From positions 310,001-374,000 of the forward strand of contig NZ_CP063849.1 of the NCBI RefSeq assembly GCF_015277775.1: a DNA stretch of 64,000 nucleotides. The letters run 5' to 3'. Below the pieces are notes generated by a model. That model had not been told where the DNA came from, did not search any database, and saw only the letters and a list, made by a program, of their open reading frames with translations. The translations under genes were made by a program, and so were the position numbers. Below, one piece after another: positions 54,588 to 62,800 of this stretch (position 1 is its first letter; the number at the start of each line of letters is the position of its first letter). Origin of the DNA: Paludibaculum fermentans (lineage in GTDB: Bacteria > Acidobacteriota > Terriglobia > Bryobacterales > Bryobacteraceae).

Positions 54588-56327
54588 ATGACACTGCCCG
54601 CATCTCTGCGCCCCTGGGCGGCCTGCCTGCTGTTCGCCAGCCTGGCGTCCCCGGTCCTCGCCGCCAACTCTGACGTCATTCTCCACAACGGCAAAATCGT
54701 CACCGTCGACGCGAAGTTCTCCGTCCAGAGTGCGATCGCCATCCGCGACGGACACATCGCCATGCTCGGCTCCGACGCCGCCGTCCTTGCCGCTGAGCGT
54801 GGCCCCAAAACCGTTGTGACCGACCTTCACGGAGCCACGGTCCTCCCCGGCCTCTTCGACAGCCACGTCCACCCCCTCGGCGCCGGCCTCAGCGAATTCC
54901 GCGGCAAGCTGCCCGTCTTCGACACCTACGACACCATTCGCAAGTACATCCGGGCCAAGGCCGCCACCACCCCCAAGGGCCAGTGGATCATCGTCCCCCG
55001 CACCTTCCCCACGCGTCTCGACGAACTGCGCATGCCCACGCGCGAACTTCTCGACGAGGCCAAGGAACATCCGGTGATGTTCGACGCCAGCTACGTCGTC
55101 ATCGTCAATTCCCTGGGCCTCAAGATCAGCGGCATCACCCGCAACACGCCCAACCCGCCCATGGGCGAAATCGTCCACGACCGCAACGGCGAACCCAACG
55201 GCATCATCAAGAACGCTCAGCAGCTCTTGAAGGGTCTAAAGGAGGACGAAGGCTTCTCCCTCGACGAGAAGCGCCGCGCTTTGGAAGACATGCTGCGCCG
55301 CTACGTCGAGGCCGGCCTCACCTCCATCGGTGACGGCGCGGTATACGCCGAAGAGATCGGGCTCTATCGCGACCTGAAAGCCGCCCACCGCCTACCCTTG
55401 CGCGTCACCATGACCGCCCGCTACGACGCCGGCCGCCCCCTCGAAGATCTGCGCAGGGACATCCAGGCGCTCCCCTACAAAACCAACGACGGCGACGACT
55501 GGCTTCGTTTCGGAGCCTTCAAGGTCAACGTCGACGGCGGCATGACCATCGGCACCGCCTTCCAGCGCCAGCCCTACGGCGAGTTCGGAGCCCAGCTCTA
55601 CGGCAAGACCAATCCCGACGACCGCGGCCAGCTCTTCGAAACCGCCGAGAAACTCCTGGAGATCTTCCGCGTCGCCCGCGACAAAGGCTGGACCCTCTCC
55701 GCCCACTGCCAGGGCGGCGGAGCCATCGACAACTTCCTTGGGGCGCTCGATGCCCTCGACAAAATCAAACCCATCGCGCCCACCCGTTCGCATCTCATCC
55801 ACGCAAGCTTCCAGAACCCCCACGCCATCGCCGAGATGAAGCGCCTGGGTGTGCTCGCCGACGTGCAGCCTGCCTGGCTCTACTTCGACACGCCCGGCCT
55901 GCAGAAAACCATGGGCGCCGAAGCCATGAAGTACTTCTTCCCCCTGCGCTCCTACATCAACGCGGGCATCATCGTCGCCGGCGGCAGCGACCACATGATC
56001 GGCCACGACAAGAACTCCGCCGTGAATCCGTACAATCCCTTCCAGGGCATGTGGAACGCCGTCACGCGCCGCAACATCCGCGGCGAAGTCATTCACCCGG
56101 AGCAGTGCGTCACCCGCGAGGAGGCCCTCCGCATGTACACCATCTGGGCCGCCTACCGGCACTTTGCCGAGAAGACCCGAGGGTCGCTCGAAACCGGCAA
56201 ACTGGCCGACCTCGTTGTCATCGATCGCGACTACCTGAAATGCCCGGTCGACGGAATCCGCCAGATCGAACCCATGCAGGTGATGATTGAAGGCCGGACG
56301 GTCTATACCCGCCCGGCCCATAAGTAG
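54588..56327 (+). CDS. YtcJ-like amidohydrolase, exported
   Basis: This 579-residue protein has a signal peptide (ASLRPWAACLLFASLASPVLA) and the amidohydrolase-3 layout: the N-terminal beta sandwich (VILHNGKIVTVDAKFSVQSAIAIRDGHIAMLG), the metal motif DSHVHPLGAG, a catalytic barrel with GWTLSAHCQGGGAID, THLIHASFQNPHA-like His region, and GGSDHMIGHDKNSAVNPYNP. It ends SLETGKLADLVVIDRDYL, the returning sandwich strand. It hydrolyses an amide or related bond with a bound metal; the substrate is unknown. It lies 174 bases after the oxidoreductase. Confidence 0.88.
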   Translation: MTLPASLRPWAACLLFASLASPVLAANSDVILHNGKIVTVDAKFSVQSAIAIRDGHIAMLGSDAAVLAAERGPKTVVTDLHGATVLPGLFDSHVHPLGAGLSEFRGKLPVFDTYDTIRKYIRAKAATTPKGQWIIVPRTFPTRLDELRMPTRELLDEAKEHPVMFDASYVVIVNSLGLKISGITRNTPNPPMGEIVHDRNGEPNGIIKNAQQLLKGLKEDEGFSLDEKRRALEDMLRRYVEAGLTSIGDGAVYAEEIGLYRDLKAAHRLPLRVTMTARYDAGRPLEDLRRDIQALPYKTNDGDDWLRFGAFKVNVDGGMTIGTAFQRQPYGEFGAQLYGKTNPDDRGQLFETAEKLLEIFRVARDKGWTLSAHCQGGGAIDNFLGALDALDKIKPIAPTRSHLIHASFQNPHAIAEMKRLGVLADVQPAWLYFDTPGLQKTMGAEAMKYFFPLRSYINAGIIVAGGSDHMIGHDKNSAVNPYNPFQGMWNAVTRRNIRGEVIHPEQCVTREEALRMYTIWAAYRHFAEKTRGSLETGKLADLVVIDRDYLKCPVDGIRQIEPMQVMIEGRTVYTRPAHK

Positions 56328-56330
56328 GCT

Positions 56331-57743
56331 CTACAGGTCGAACGACTGGCCGCGCTGGGGAATCTCTACTTCCAAGTCATAGAAGGTTCGGATCATCTTC
56401 GCCAAAGCCTCGGCCTGCTGAGGCTCGCCATGGACCAGGAAGACCTTCTTCAGCGTCTTCACCATCGGCTTCATCCACATCAGCAGCTCGTTCTGGTCGG
56501 CGTGGCCGGACAGTTCGTTCAGCTTCACCACTTCGGCCCGCAGCCGCACCGGCTCACCGAAGATCGCCACCTCGGGCTGCTTGTCTACAATCTTGCGGCC
56601 CAGCGTGTTTTCCGCCTGGAAGCCAGTAATCAGCACCATGTTGCGCGGATCCTCGATATTGTTCCGCAAATGGTGCAGAATCCGCCCCGCTTCCGCCATG
56701 CCCGAGGCCGACAGAATCAGCGCCGGCCCGCGCAGATCGTTCAGCGCCTTCGACTCGGAAACTTCGCGTACGTAATGCAGCAGCTTGAATCCAAACGGAT
56801 CGTGCCCGTTGTCGACAAAGGCCTGCGTCTCCGCATCGAACAGCTCGGTGTGCTTCCGGAACGCTTCGGTCACGTTTACCGCCAGCGGGCTGTCGACAAA
56901 GATCGGGATCCCCGGGATCCGGTGCTCCAGCATCAGTTCGTGCAGCAGCAGCACCAGTTGCTGCGTCCGCCCCACTGCAAACGCCGGAGCGATGATCTTC
57001 CCGCCCCGCTCGCTCACCCGGTTGATCGCATCCGCCAGCTTGTCCTTGGCCGACCCCATGTCCTTATGCAGTCGGTCGCCGTAAGTGGACTCCATGATCA
57101 AGTAATCTACCGGCGGCATCGTCTCCGGATCACGGATGATCGGCAGGTTCGGCCGTCCCACATCCCCTGAGAACGCCAGCCGCACGCGGTGCCCGTTCTC
57201 CTGCAGCTCCATCGCCAGCGCGGTCGAGCCCAGCATGTGCCCCGCGTCGTACGCCGTATAAGTGAGCCCCGGACCCACCTCCGTCACCTGGTGCTCCGTC
57301 ACCTCTTTGAACAACCCCAGCGTCCGCTCCGCATCCTCCACTGAGTACAGCGGCTCAATCACTTCCAGGTCGTCGGCCTGCCCCAGCTTGCGCCGCCGCG
57401 ACAGCCGCTTGGCCACGAAGAGGGCGTCCTTTTCCTGGATGTGGGCCGAATCGGCCAGCATCGACTTGCTCAGGTCCACCGTGGCCGGTGTCGCATAAAT
57501 CGGACCCGTGAAACCGCCCTTTACCAAAGTGGGCAGATTCCCCGTGTGGTCGATGTGCGCGTGCGAGACCAGCACAGCGTCGATGGTCGCCGGGGCGAAT
57601 GGGAAGTGCGCGTTCCGCTCCCGCGCCTCCTTCCTTCGGCCCTGGTACATGCCGCAGTCCAATAGATAGCGCCGTCCGCTCACGGCAAGGTGATGCATGG
57701 AGCCGGTTACCGTACGGGCCGCTCCCCAGAACGTCAACTTCAT
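56331..57743 (-). CDS. Beta-CASP metallo-beta-lactamase-fold RNase-like protein
   Basis: This 470-residue protein starts MKLTFWGAARTVTGSMHHLAVSG. It has the metal motif SHAHIDHTGNLP, then the beta-CASP insertion (about residues 200-330, with STYGDRLHKD and GKIIAPAFAVGRTQQLVLLLHELM). Near the end are RAEVVKLNELSGHADQNELLMWMKPM and KVFLVHGEPQQAEAL, the RMMBL-type zinc-dependent RNA-specificity domain. Members process or degrade RNA. It is convergent with the amidohydrolase, with 3 bases between the stops. Confidence 0.9.
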   Translation of the reverse strand: MKLTFWGAARTVTGSMHHLAVSGRRYLLDCGMYQGRRKEARERNAHFPFAPATIDAVLVSHAHIDHTGNLPTLVKGGFTGPIYATPATVDLSKSMLADSAHIQEKDALFVAKRLSRRRKLGQADDLEVIEPLYSVEDAERTLGLFKEVTEHQVTEVGPGLTYTAYDAGHMLGSTALAMELQENGHRVRLAFSGDVGRPNLPIIRDPETMPPVDYLIMESTYGDRLHKDMGSAKDKLADAINRVSERGGKIIAPAFAVGRTQQLVLLLHELMLEHRIPGIPIFVDSPLAVNVTEAFRKHTELFDAETQAFVDNGHDPFGFKLLHYVREVSESKALNDLRGPALILSASGMAEAGRILHHLRNNIEDPRNMVLITGFQAENTLGRKIVDKQPEVAIFGEPVRLRAEVVKLNELSGHADQNELLMWMKPMVKTLKKVFLVHGEPQQAEALAKMIRTFYDLEVEIPQRGQSFDL

Positions 57744-57779
57744 GCCGTCAGCATGACACAAATGGTAGACAGCTATCGG

Positions 57780-58427
57780 TTAGCGCAAAACCAACACTTG
57801 TCGTCCAGCGGGGCCCTCATACAGCAGCTCTAAACGACGAATGTCGTTTAGCTTGGATTTGTAGGCGAAATAGATCAATCCGCTCACGCCGCTCTCGGCC
57901 TGGACCTGCGGCAATGCCAACCGCATCGCTGCTTCGCCCCCGTCCGGCGGAACTTTGTCCTTCTGTTCCGGAGCCTGCGGCGCACGCGGCCCTCTCCTGG
58001 CTTGCGGATCCCCGGGAAACCGCTCGATCGGCGGCGGCCTGCCGATGATGATATCTCCACCGCCCAGTCCGACATCCGCGACCGTCCCCCGATTGCCCCG
58101 ATCCCATTCCGGGTTCCGGATGGCCATCGCCACAAGTCCGGGCGTCTGTGCCACCAGCGGCACCTTCTTCCCGTTGATCCGCAACTGGAAATCGCCCGAA
58201 CTCACCGGCAGCATCACGCCTTTGTCCGGATAGACGCCCACCTCTACCACCAGGTAAATCCCCGTGTAGTACGACTCGTTCCCTTCGCTGATCGTCCGCG
58301 ACAGATACTCCGCGCCAATCTGCGCCCGCGCCGCCCGCCCATGCGCCGGATAGTCCGAGGCCTGCGGCTTCGGGTCGGTCCCTGCCCATGTCACCGCCGC
58401 CAGCATTCCCAGCACAAGGAATTTCAC
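57780..58427 (-). CDS. Exported protein of unknown function
   Basis: From the GTG at 58427 (GAGG just upstream) the product is 215 residues with a signal peptide (KFLVLGMLAAVTWAG). The mature part has RAQIGAEYLSRTISEGNESYYTGIYLVVEVGVYP and FQLRINGKKVPLVAQTPGLVAMAI, a beta pattern resembling a fibronectin-like or regulatory sandwich, then a Gly/Pro-rich segment and SGVSGLIYFAYKSKLNDIRRLELLYEG. I do not recognise a family. Its start lies 24 bases from that of dacB on the opposite strand, so the promoters must overlap. Confidence 0.55.
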   Translation of the reverse strand: MKFLVLGMLAAVTWAGTDPKPQASDYPAHGRAARAQIGAEYLSRTISEGNESYYTGIYLVVEVGVYPDKGVMLPVSSGDFQLRINGKKVPLVAQTPGLVAMAIRNPEWDRGNRGTVADVGLGGGDIIIGRPPPIERFPGDPQARRGPRAPQAPEQKDKVPPDGGEAAMRLALPQVQAESGVSGLIYFAYKSKLNDIRRLELLYEGPAGRQVLVLR

Positions 58428-58451
58428 GACCTCAGGATAAACTGAGTACTC

Positions 58452-59930
58452 ATGCTTCGGACCACTTCTTTTGCGGCATCCCTCCTGCTCGTCTCCGTCG
58501 CGTCCACCGCCCAGAATCTGGACGAGAAGGTGAATCAGATCCTCTCGGAGCCGGCGGCCCAACGGGCAGTCTTCGGCATCCATGTAGTCGAGCCTGCCAC
58601 TGGCAGGGTGGTGTATGCCCGCAGCGCCGGCCTCCCCATGACCCCAGCCTCGAACACAAAGCTACTCGCCACTGTCCTCTCCCTCGCCCGCCTCGGACCC
58701 GACTACCGTTTCGAAACGCGCATTCTCACCGCCAAACCGCCGGACTCCGACGGCAAAATCACCGGCGATCTGCGGCTGGTCGGCGGCGGTGACCCAACCA
58801 TGTCCGCTCGCGAGATTCCATACAAGAAAGGTGCGATTGAAGGCGACCCGCTCAAGCCCCTCGCCGAACTGGCGAACAAAGTGGTCGAAGCCGGAGTCCG
58901 CATCATCGACGGCGACATCATCGGCGACGACACCCGCTGGCCCTGGTCGCCCTATCCCGACGGCTGGACCGTCGACGATACCGTCTGGGAATACGGCGCC
59001 CCGGTCAGCGCCCTGACCCTGAACGACAACGCGCTTCTTCTCTACATCCGGCCCGGCAAAAAGCCCGGCGAGACGGCGGAGATCTCGCTCACTCCCCCAG
59101 TCGAGTACTACACCATCCACAACACGCTGAAGACCCACACCGGAGCCCCGCGCAGCATCACCGTCGACCGCCAGCCCAACTCCCGGGTCCTGCTCATCGG
59201 CGGGACCGCTGCCCCCAACGGCGGAGCCGCTTCCCAACTCATCGCCATCGACGACCCCGCCGCCTTCGCCGCCCAGGCCTTCGCTGAACTGCTGCGCGCC
59301 CGCGGCGTCACCATCCGCGGTTCCGTCCGTGCCGCCCATCGCCTGCCAGGGCAGCCCTATGAGCCGCCCACCGGAGTCGAACTCGCCAGGCGCGTCTCAC
59401 CTCCGCTCATCGAGATCCTTAAGGTTGTTAATAAGGTCAGCCAGAATCTTCACGCCGAGATCGTGCTTCGTGAAGTCGGCTTCATCAAACGCAGCGAAGG
59501 AACCGCCGATGCCGCCCAGGAGGAGATGACCGAGTTCCTCACCGGCCTCGGCGTCGACCGTAAGGACTTCGCCCTCGTCGACGGCTCCGGTCTCTCGCGG
59601 CGCACCCTGGCGACTCCTGCTACGTTCACCACCGTCCTCCGCTACATGCACAACAGCCCGCTGCGCGACGCCTTCTGGGCTCTGCTACCTATCGCAGGAG
59701 AGGATGGGACCTTGAACAACCGCTTTCACGGTTTCAAGGAGGTGACCGCCATCCGCGCCAAGACCGGTTCCATCAGCCATGTCGCCGCGCTATCTGGATA
59801 CGCTGGTGAAGATTCCGGCAGGCGGCTCGCGTTCTCCATCCTGGTGAACGATTACACCGCGCCCACTTCGGAGATCCGGGCGATCGTTGATAAAATCGCT
59901 GTAGCGATCCTCGAGGAAGGGAAACGTTGA
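58452..59930 (+). CDS. dacB: D-alanyl-D-alanine carboxypeptidase/endopeptidase (PBP4 type)
   Basis: This 492-residue exported protein has a signal peptide (LRTTSFAASLLLVSVASTAQ). It carries the three penicillin-binding motifs: S67-N-T-K70 in PASNTKLLATV, SGL in VDGSGLSRRTLA (in place of the usual SxN), and KTG in AIRAKTGSISHVAALSG. The large insertion between motif 1 and 2 is that of the PBP4/DacB class C group (PLAELANKVVEAGVRIIDGDIIGDDTRW). It trims peptidoglycan peptides in the periplasm. The next gene starts 3 bases after its stop. Confidence 0.92.
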   Translation: MLRTTSFAASLLLVSVASTAQNLDEKVNQILSEPAAQRAVFGIHVVEPATGRVVYARSAGLPMTPASNTKLLATVLSLARLGPDYRFETRILTAKPPDSDGKITGDLRLVGGGDPTMSAREIPYKKGAIEGDPLKPLAELANKVVEAGVRIIDGDIIGDDTRWPWSPYPDGWTVDDTVWEYGAPVSALTLNDNALLLYIRPGKKPGETAEISLTPPVEYYTIHNTLKTHTGAPRSITVDRQPNSRVLLIGGTAAPNGGAASQLIAIDDPAAFAAQAFAELLRARGVTIRGSVRAAHRLPGQPYEPPTGVELARRVSPPLIEILKVVNKVSQNLHAEIVLREVGFIKRSEGTADAAQEEMTEFLTGLGVDRKDFALVDGSGLSRRTLATPATFTTVLRYMHNSPLRDAFWALLPIAGEDGTLNNRFHGFKEVTAIRAKTGSISHVAALSGYAGEDSGRRLAFSILVNDYTAPTSEIRAIVDKIAVAILEEGKR

Positions 59931-59933
59931 ACC

Positions 59934-60161
59934 ATGCCGATTTTTGAATACGCCTGCGAAGACTGCGGGACCAAGTTCGAGAAGTTGATCCGTCGCGAAT
60001 CCGACTACGAGACTCTGTCCTGCCCCTCCTGCGGAGAGCAGCACCTGCATAAGGAGCACTCCACGTTCTCCCCAAAAATGGGTGCATCCAAGCAGTCCGC
60101 ACCGGCCATGTGCCCCTCCGGAGGCACCTGTCCGACGCCTGGAAAGTGCGGAATGAATTAA
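59934..60161 (+). CDS. FmdB-family zinc-ribbon protein
   Basis: This 75-residue protein begins MPIFEYACEDCGTKFEKLI and has the FmdB two-Cys pairs C-x2-C: CEDCG (about residue 8) and SCPSCGEQ (about residue 30). The C-terminus is a Cys/Gly-rich tail (CPSGGTCPTPGKCGMN), as often seen in the family. These proteins are regulator-like and of uncertain role. It starts 3 bases after dacB. Confidence 0.85.
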   Translation: MPIFEYACEDCGTKFEKLIRRESDYETLSCPSCGEQHLHKEHSTFSPKMGASKQSAPAMCPSGGTCPTPGKCGMN

Positions 60162-60190
60162 GTCATCTTCATCTTTTTTGCTCAGGGCGC

Positions 60191-60220
60191 TTGACTTTCG
60201 CTCCGTGTTCGCCGAAGAAT
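60191..60220 (+). promoter_or_regulatory. Candidate lexA promoter
   Basis: TTGACT at 60191-60196 and AAGAAT at 60215-60220 resemble -35 and -10 elements with an 18-base gap. A TTCGCCGAA palindrome at 60208-60216 lies between them and may be an operator. Transcription would begin at or near the lexA ATG, so the transcript may have little or no leader. No ribosome site is seen upstream of that ATG. Confidence 0.35.
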
Positions 60221-60226
60221 GTGGGT

Positions 60227-60862
60227 ATGGCTCTGACGCCCAGACAGAAAGAAGTCGTAGACTTCCTCGTCGAATACACGGAGCGGAACGGGTATAGCCC
60301 GAGTTTTGAAGAGATCGCGGCTGGCCTGCAGTTGGCCTCGCTCGCGACTGTTCACAAACACATCACCGCTCTAGAACAAAAGGGTTACCTCAAGAGACGC
60401 TACAACGAGAGCCGATCCATTGAGGTATCGCCCGAATACCGGGCCGCTGAGCACGCGCGCGTCCATGGACCTGAAAGCGGAGGGATGTCTGTCCCGCTTC
60501 TAGGCCGTATCGCCGCGGGTTTGCCGGTTGAATCGGTATCGGCGCCCGAAACGCTCAACTTCGCCGACTTTGCAGGTTCGGCGGAGACTTATGCCCTGCA
60601 GGTTCGGGGGGACTCGATGATCGAGGACCATATCTGCAGCGGCGATTACGTACTAGTAGAACGCGCGCCAATTGTGCGTGACGGTGAGATTGTGGTGGCG
60701 TTGGTGGGTGGTGCTGAAACTACTCTGAAACGCTTCTATAAACAAACTGACGGAATGGTACGGCTTCAGCCGGCCAATGCCGCCATGGAACCCATTCTTG
60801 TGCCCGGTGAGAGCGTCGAACTGCAAGGACGCGTGCTCGCCGTTCTCCGCAAGTACAAGTAA
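60227..60862 (+). CDS. lexA: LexA SOS repressor
   Basis: This 211-residue protein has the LexA winged-helix HTH (residues 1-65: LTPRQKEVVDFLVEYTERNGYSPSFEEIAAGL, LATVHKHITALEQKGYLKR). The C-terminal S24-type self-cleaving domain has the A97-G98 cleavage bond in RIAAGLPVE, catalytic S130 in VRGDSMIEDH and K168 in TTLKRFYK. It represses DNA-damage genes and is cleaved on RecA activation. The residue spacing is normal. It is 65 bases after the fmdB-like gene. Confidence 0.95.
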   Translation: MALTPRQKEVVDFLVEYTERNGYSPSFEEIAAGLQLASLATVHKHITALEQKGYLKRRYNESRSIEVSPEYRAAEHARVHGPESGGMSVPLLGRIAAGLPVESVSAPETLNFADFAGSAETYALQVRGDSMIEDHICSGDYVLVERAPIVRDGEIVVALVGGAETTLKRFYKQTDGMVRLQPANAAMEPILVPGESVELQGRVLAVLRKYK

Positions 60863-60875
60863 ACCGCACGAACCT

Positions 60876-60931
60876 TCAGGGGGCTTTTGGTGGGCGCGGA
60901 GAATCGACGCGCTCTACCAGGAGCCCCCTGA
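60876..60931. terminator. Long near-perfect hairpin between lexA and a convergent gene
   Basis: TCAGGGGGCT and AGCCCCCTGA are perfect 10-base arms. Inside them TTTGGT pairs with ACCAGG (two G-T pairs), and further in CGCG pairs with CGCG, leaving a loop near GAGAATCGA. About 23 of 56 positions per side pair. No U-tract follows on either strand, so it may act as a bidirectional barrier or a mobile repeat and not a classical intrinsic terminator. Confidence 0.55.
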
Positions 60932-60946
60932 TTCATGTCCGGACTG

Positions 60947-61333
60947 CTATTCGTAGCGGGCGCGCACGATCTCGACAGCCCGCAGCCAGTCTTCCCTCTC
61001 GCCGCCATCCCCACCTCCGCGGTTCACCCACTGGAAGTATGCCTCGGTCGCAATCTCCTGCTGGTAGGCACGCGGGTCGAAAGCCGCCTTGGCAACCGGA
61101 GCTGCCTGGGTGGCCACTGCTGCGGCAACTGGCGCTGCGGCGGATGCCGCTGCCACCGCGGCCTTGGCGGCAACGGGCTTGCGTGTCGCGGGCTTGTGCG
61201 TTGCGGCGGACGACTTCGCTGCTGCGGTGGTCTTCGTGGCCTTGCTCTTTTCTGTTTTGCTCTTCGTTGCCGGCGCCGTCTCGGCCGCCTTCACGATTTC
61301 CGATTCAGAGGTGGTTTTCTTCTTGCTGGTCAT
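60947..61333 (-). CDS. DUF2934 protein with Lys/Ala-rich tail
   Basis: From the ATG at 61333 the product is 128 residues. The first 85 residues are a low-complexity Lys/Ala/Thr-rich stretch like a histone H1 tail (SKTEKSKATKTTAAAKSSA, KPVAAKAAVAAASAA). The last 40 (YQQEIATEAYFQWVNRGG, EREDWLRAVEIVRA) are the DUF2934 domain. The tail suggests nucleic-acid binding; the domain is widespread in Acidobacteria with unknown role. Confidence 0.78.
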   Translation of the reverse strand: MTSKKKTTSESEIVKAAETAPATKSKTEKSKATKTTAAAKSSAATHKPATRKPVAAKAAVAAASAAAPVAAAVATQAAPVAKAAFDPRAYQQEIATEAYFQWVNRGGGDGGEREDWLRAVEIVRARYE

Positions 61334-61446
61334 AGATAAAACTCGTTGGTGCTCCCAAAGTACAGTTCGGGTGTCAGTTGTTCGTAACAACCCGATGGCA
61401 GGTTGTTTAAAACAGTGAGGGTAGACTCCGTCAGGGAGTTACGCGA

Positions 61447-61671
61447 TTACGGCCGGTTGGTCGCGGCGGCCAGCTCCTCGAGGAGTTTGGCTGCGATGTC
61501 CCGCGCCCCCGTAAAGGCCTGCTGATACGCGAGGAAGGCCCGGTTCAATTCCAGTGCCTGCTCCGGCGTGTGTTGCGTTCGAAGAATCATATCGCGCACA
61601 TGGACGGGGTTAGGCAGGACTGCGTCCTCCCTCAACTCGTCTAGCGCTGTACCTGCGTTGTAGTGGTACAT
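61447..61671 (-). CDS. Small protein of unknown function
   Basis: The 74-residue product (DELREDAVLPNPVHVRDMIL, QALELNRAFLAYQQAF, DIAAKLLEELAAATN) looks helical and cytoplasmic. An AAAGG lies about 10 bases before the ATG. No family is recognised. It is downstream of the hairpin at 61768-61791. Confidence 0.45.
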   Translation of the reverse strand: MYHYNAGTALDELREDAVLPNPVHVRDMILRTQHTPEQALELNRAFLAYQQAFTGARDIAAKLLEELAAATNRP

Positions 61672-61767
61672 GATTCACGACCTTTGTTTTATATTATGAC
61701 GCAAAAGTCCTTTGTCCCGCAGATAGCCTCTTCCGCGGCACCTGGCCCGGTGTTGCAAGCAATGAAA

Positions 61768-61791
61768 AAGCACGGCGCCCGGGCCGTGCTT
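61768..61791 (-). terminator. Intrinsic terminator downstream of the hydroxypyruvate isomerase-like gene
   Basis: Read on the minus strand, the arms AAGCACGGC and GCCGTGCTT (9 bases, 6-base loop) are followed by TTTTT-rich sequence. This is a clear Rho-independent terminator 48 bases after the stop of the minus-strand gene at 61840. Confidence 0.8.
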
Positions 61792-61839
61792 CTTCGTCGT
61801 TGGGATGTTTCGTTGACTACTTCGTTCGGCTTGACGGGC

Positions 61840-62667
61840 CTACACCCGGCAGAGATCCACAGCCTCGCGCAGCGACACCAGCGGCTCCCGCTTCGGCACG
61901 AACTCATGCGCCATGTAGCCCTGGAAGCCGGTCTCGATGATCGCTTTCGTGATCGCCCGGTAGTTGAGTTCCTGCGTGTCGTCGATCTCGTTCCGTCCGG
62001 GATTGCCGCCCGTGTGATAGTGGCCGAACCACTGGTGGTTGTCGCGAATGGTGCGGATCACGTCGCCTTCCATGATCTGCATGTGGTAGATGTCGTACAG
62101 CAGTTTCACGTTCGGTGAGTTCACTGCCTTCACCACTTCAATCCCCCACTGCGACTTATCGCACATATAGTCCTTGTGGTTCACCTTGGAGTTCAACAGC
62201 TCCATCACCACCAGGATGCCCTTGTCCTCGGCATACTTCTTCAGGCGGTTCAGCCCGATGATCGTGTTCGCCGCGCCCTCTTCGTCCTGCATGCCTTTGC
62301 GATTGCCCGAGAACACGATGATCGACACGGCCTGCGCCGCTACCGCCTGGTCGACCATGGTCTTGAACTTCGCCTCGATGGCGTCGTGGCTCTCCTTCCG
62401 GTTGAGCCCGTCCGGAATCGTGGTGGGGCCCGGCACGACCGTCAGCTTCAGGCCGTGCTTCTTCACCACGTCCCACTCCTTGGGATCGACCAGGTCGATC
62501 GACTCGATGCCCATCTTCGCCGAGGCCGCGGCCAGTTCCTCGATCGGGACTTTGGAGTAGCACCAGCGGCAGACCGATTGCTTTAATTTGCCTGGTTGGG
62601 AGGTTGTCTGGGCGGACATGGCGGCGACGCTAAGCCCTGCGGCGGGGAGGAAAGTGCGGCGTTTCAT
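61840..62667 (-). CDS. Hydroxypyruvate isomerase-like TIM barrel, exported
   Basis: This 275-residue protein has a twin-arginine-like start (KRRTFLPAAGLSVAAMSAQ). The barrel resembles Hyi: LKQSVCRWCYSKVPIEELAAA, GIESIDLVDPKEWDVVKKHGLKLTV, GILVVMELLNSKVNHKDYM, LLYDIYHMQIMEGDVIRTI, HYHTGGNPGRNEIDDTQELNY, and GYMAHEFVPKREP. Glu in VMELLN, Asp in LLYDIYH, His and Glu in the later strands are the metal ligands. An exported copy of this normally cytoplasmic fold is typical of Acidobacteria and Planctomycetes. Confidence 0.85.
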   Translation of the reverse strand: MKRRTFLPAAGLSVAAMSAQTTSQPGKLKQSVCRWCYSKVPIEELAAASAKMGIESIDLVDPKEWDVVKKHGLKLTVVPGPTTIPDGLNRKESHDAIEAKFKTMVDQAVAAQAVSIIVFSGNRKGMQDEEGAANTIIGLNRLKKYAEDKGILVVMELLNSKVNHKDYMCDKSQWGIEVVKAVNSPNVKLLYDIYHMQIMEGDVIRTIRDNHQWFGHYHTGGNPGRNEIDDTQELNYRAITKAIIETGFQGYMAHEFVPKREPLVSLREAVDLCRV

Positions 62668-62800
62668 CCACAACAGACTATCAGAGCAGCCCGAGGCCTG
62701 CCAGCGCTTTCATTTAACGAGGTAAGCCCACTCGCCGCCCGCCAGGCAATCTTTGCCCGGCGCCGAACGTCTCTTTCGCCTCTCCGCTTACCATGGAATC

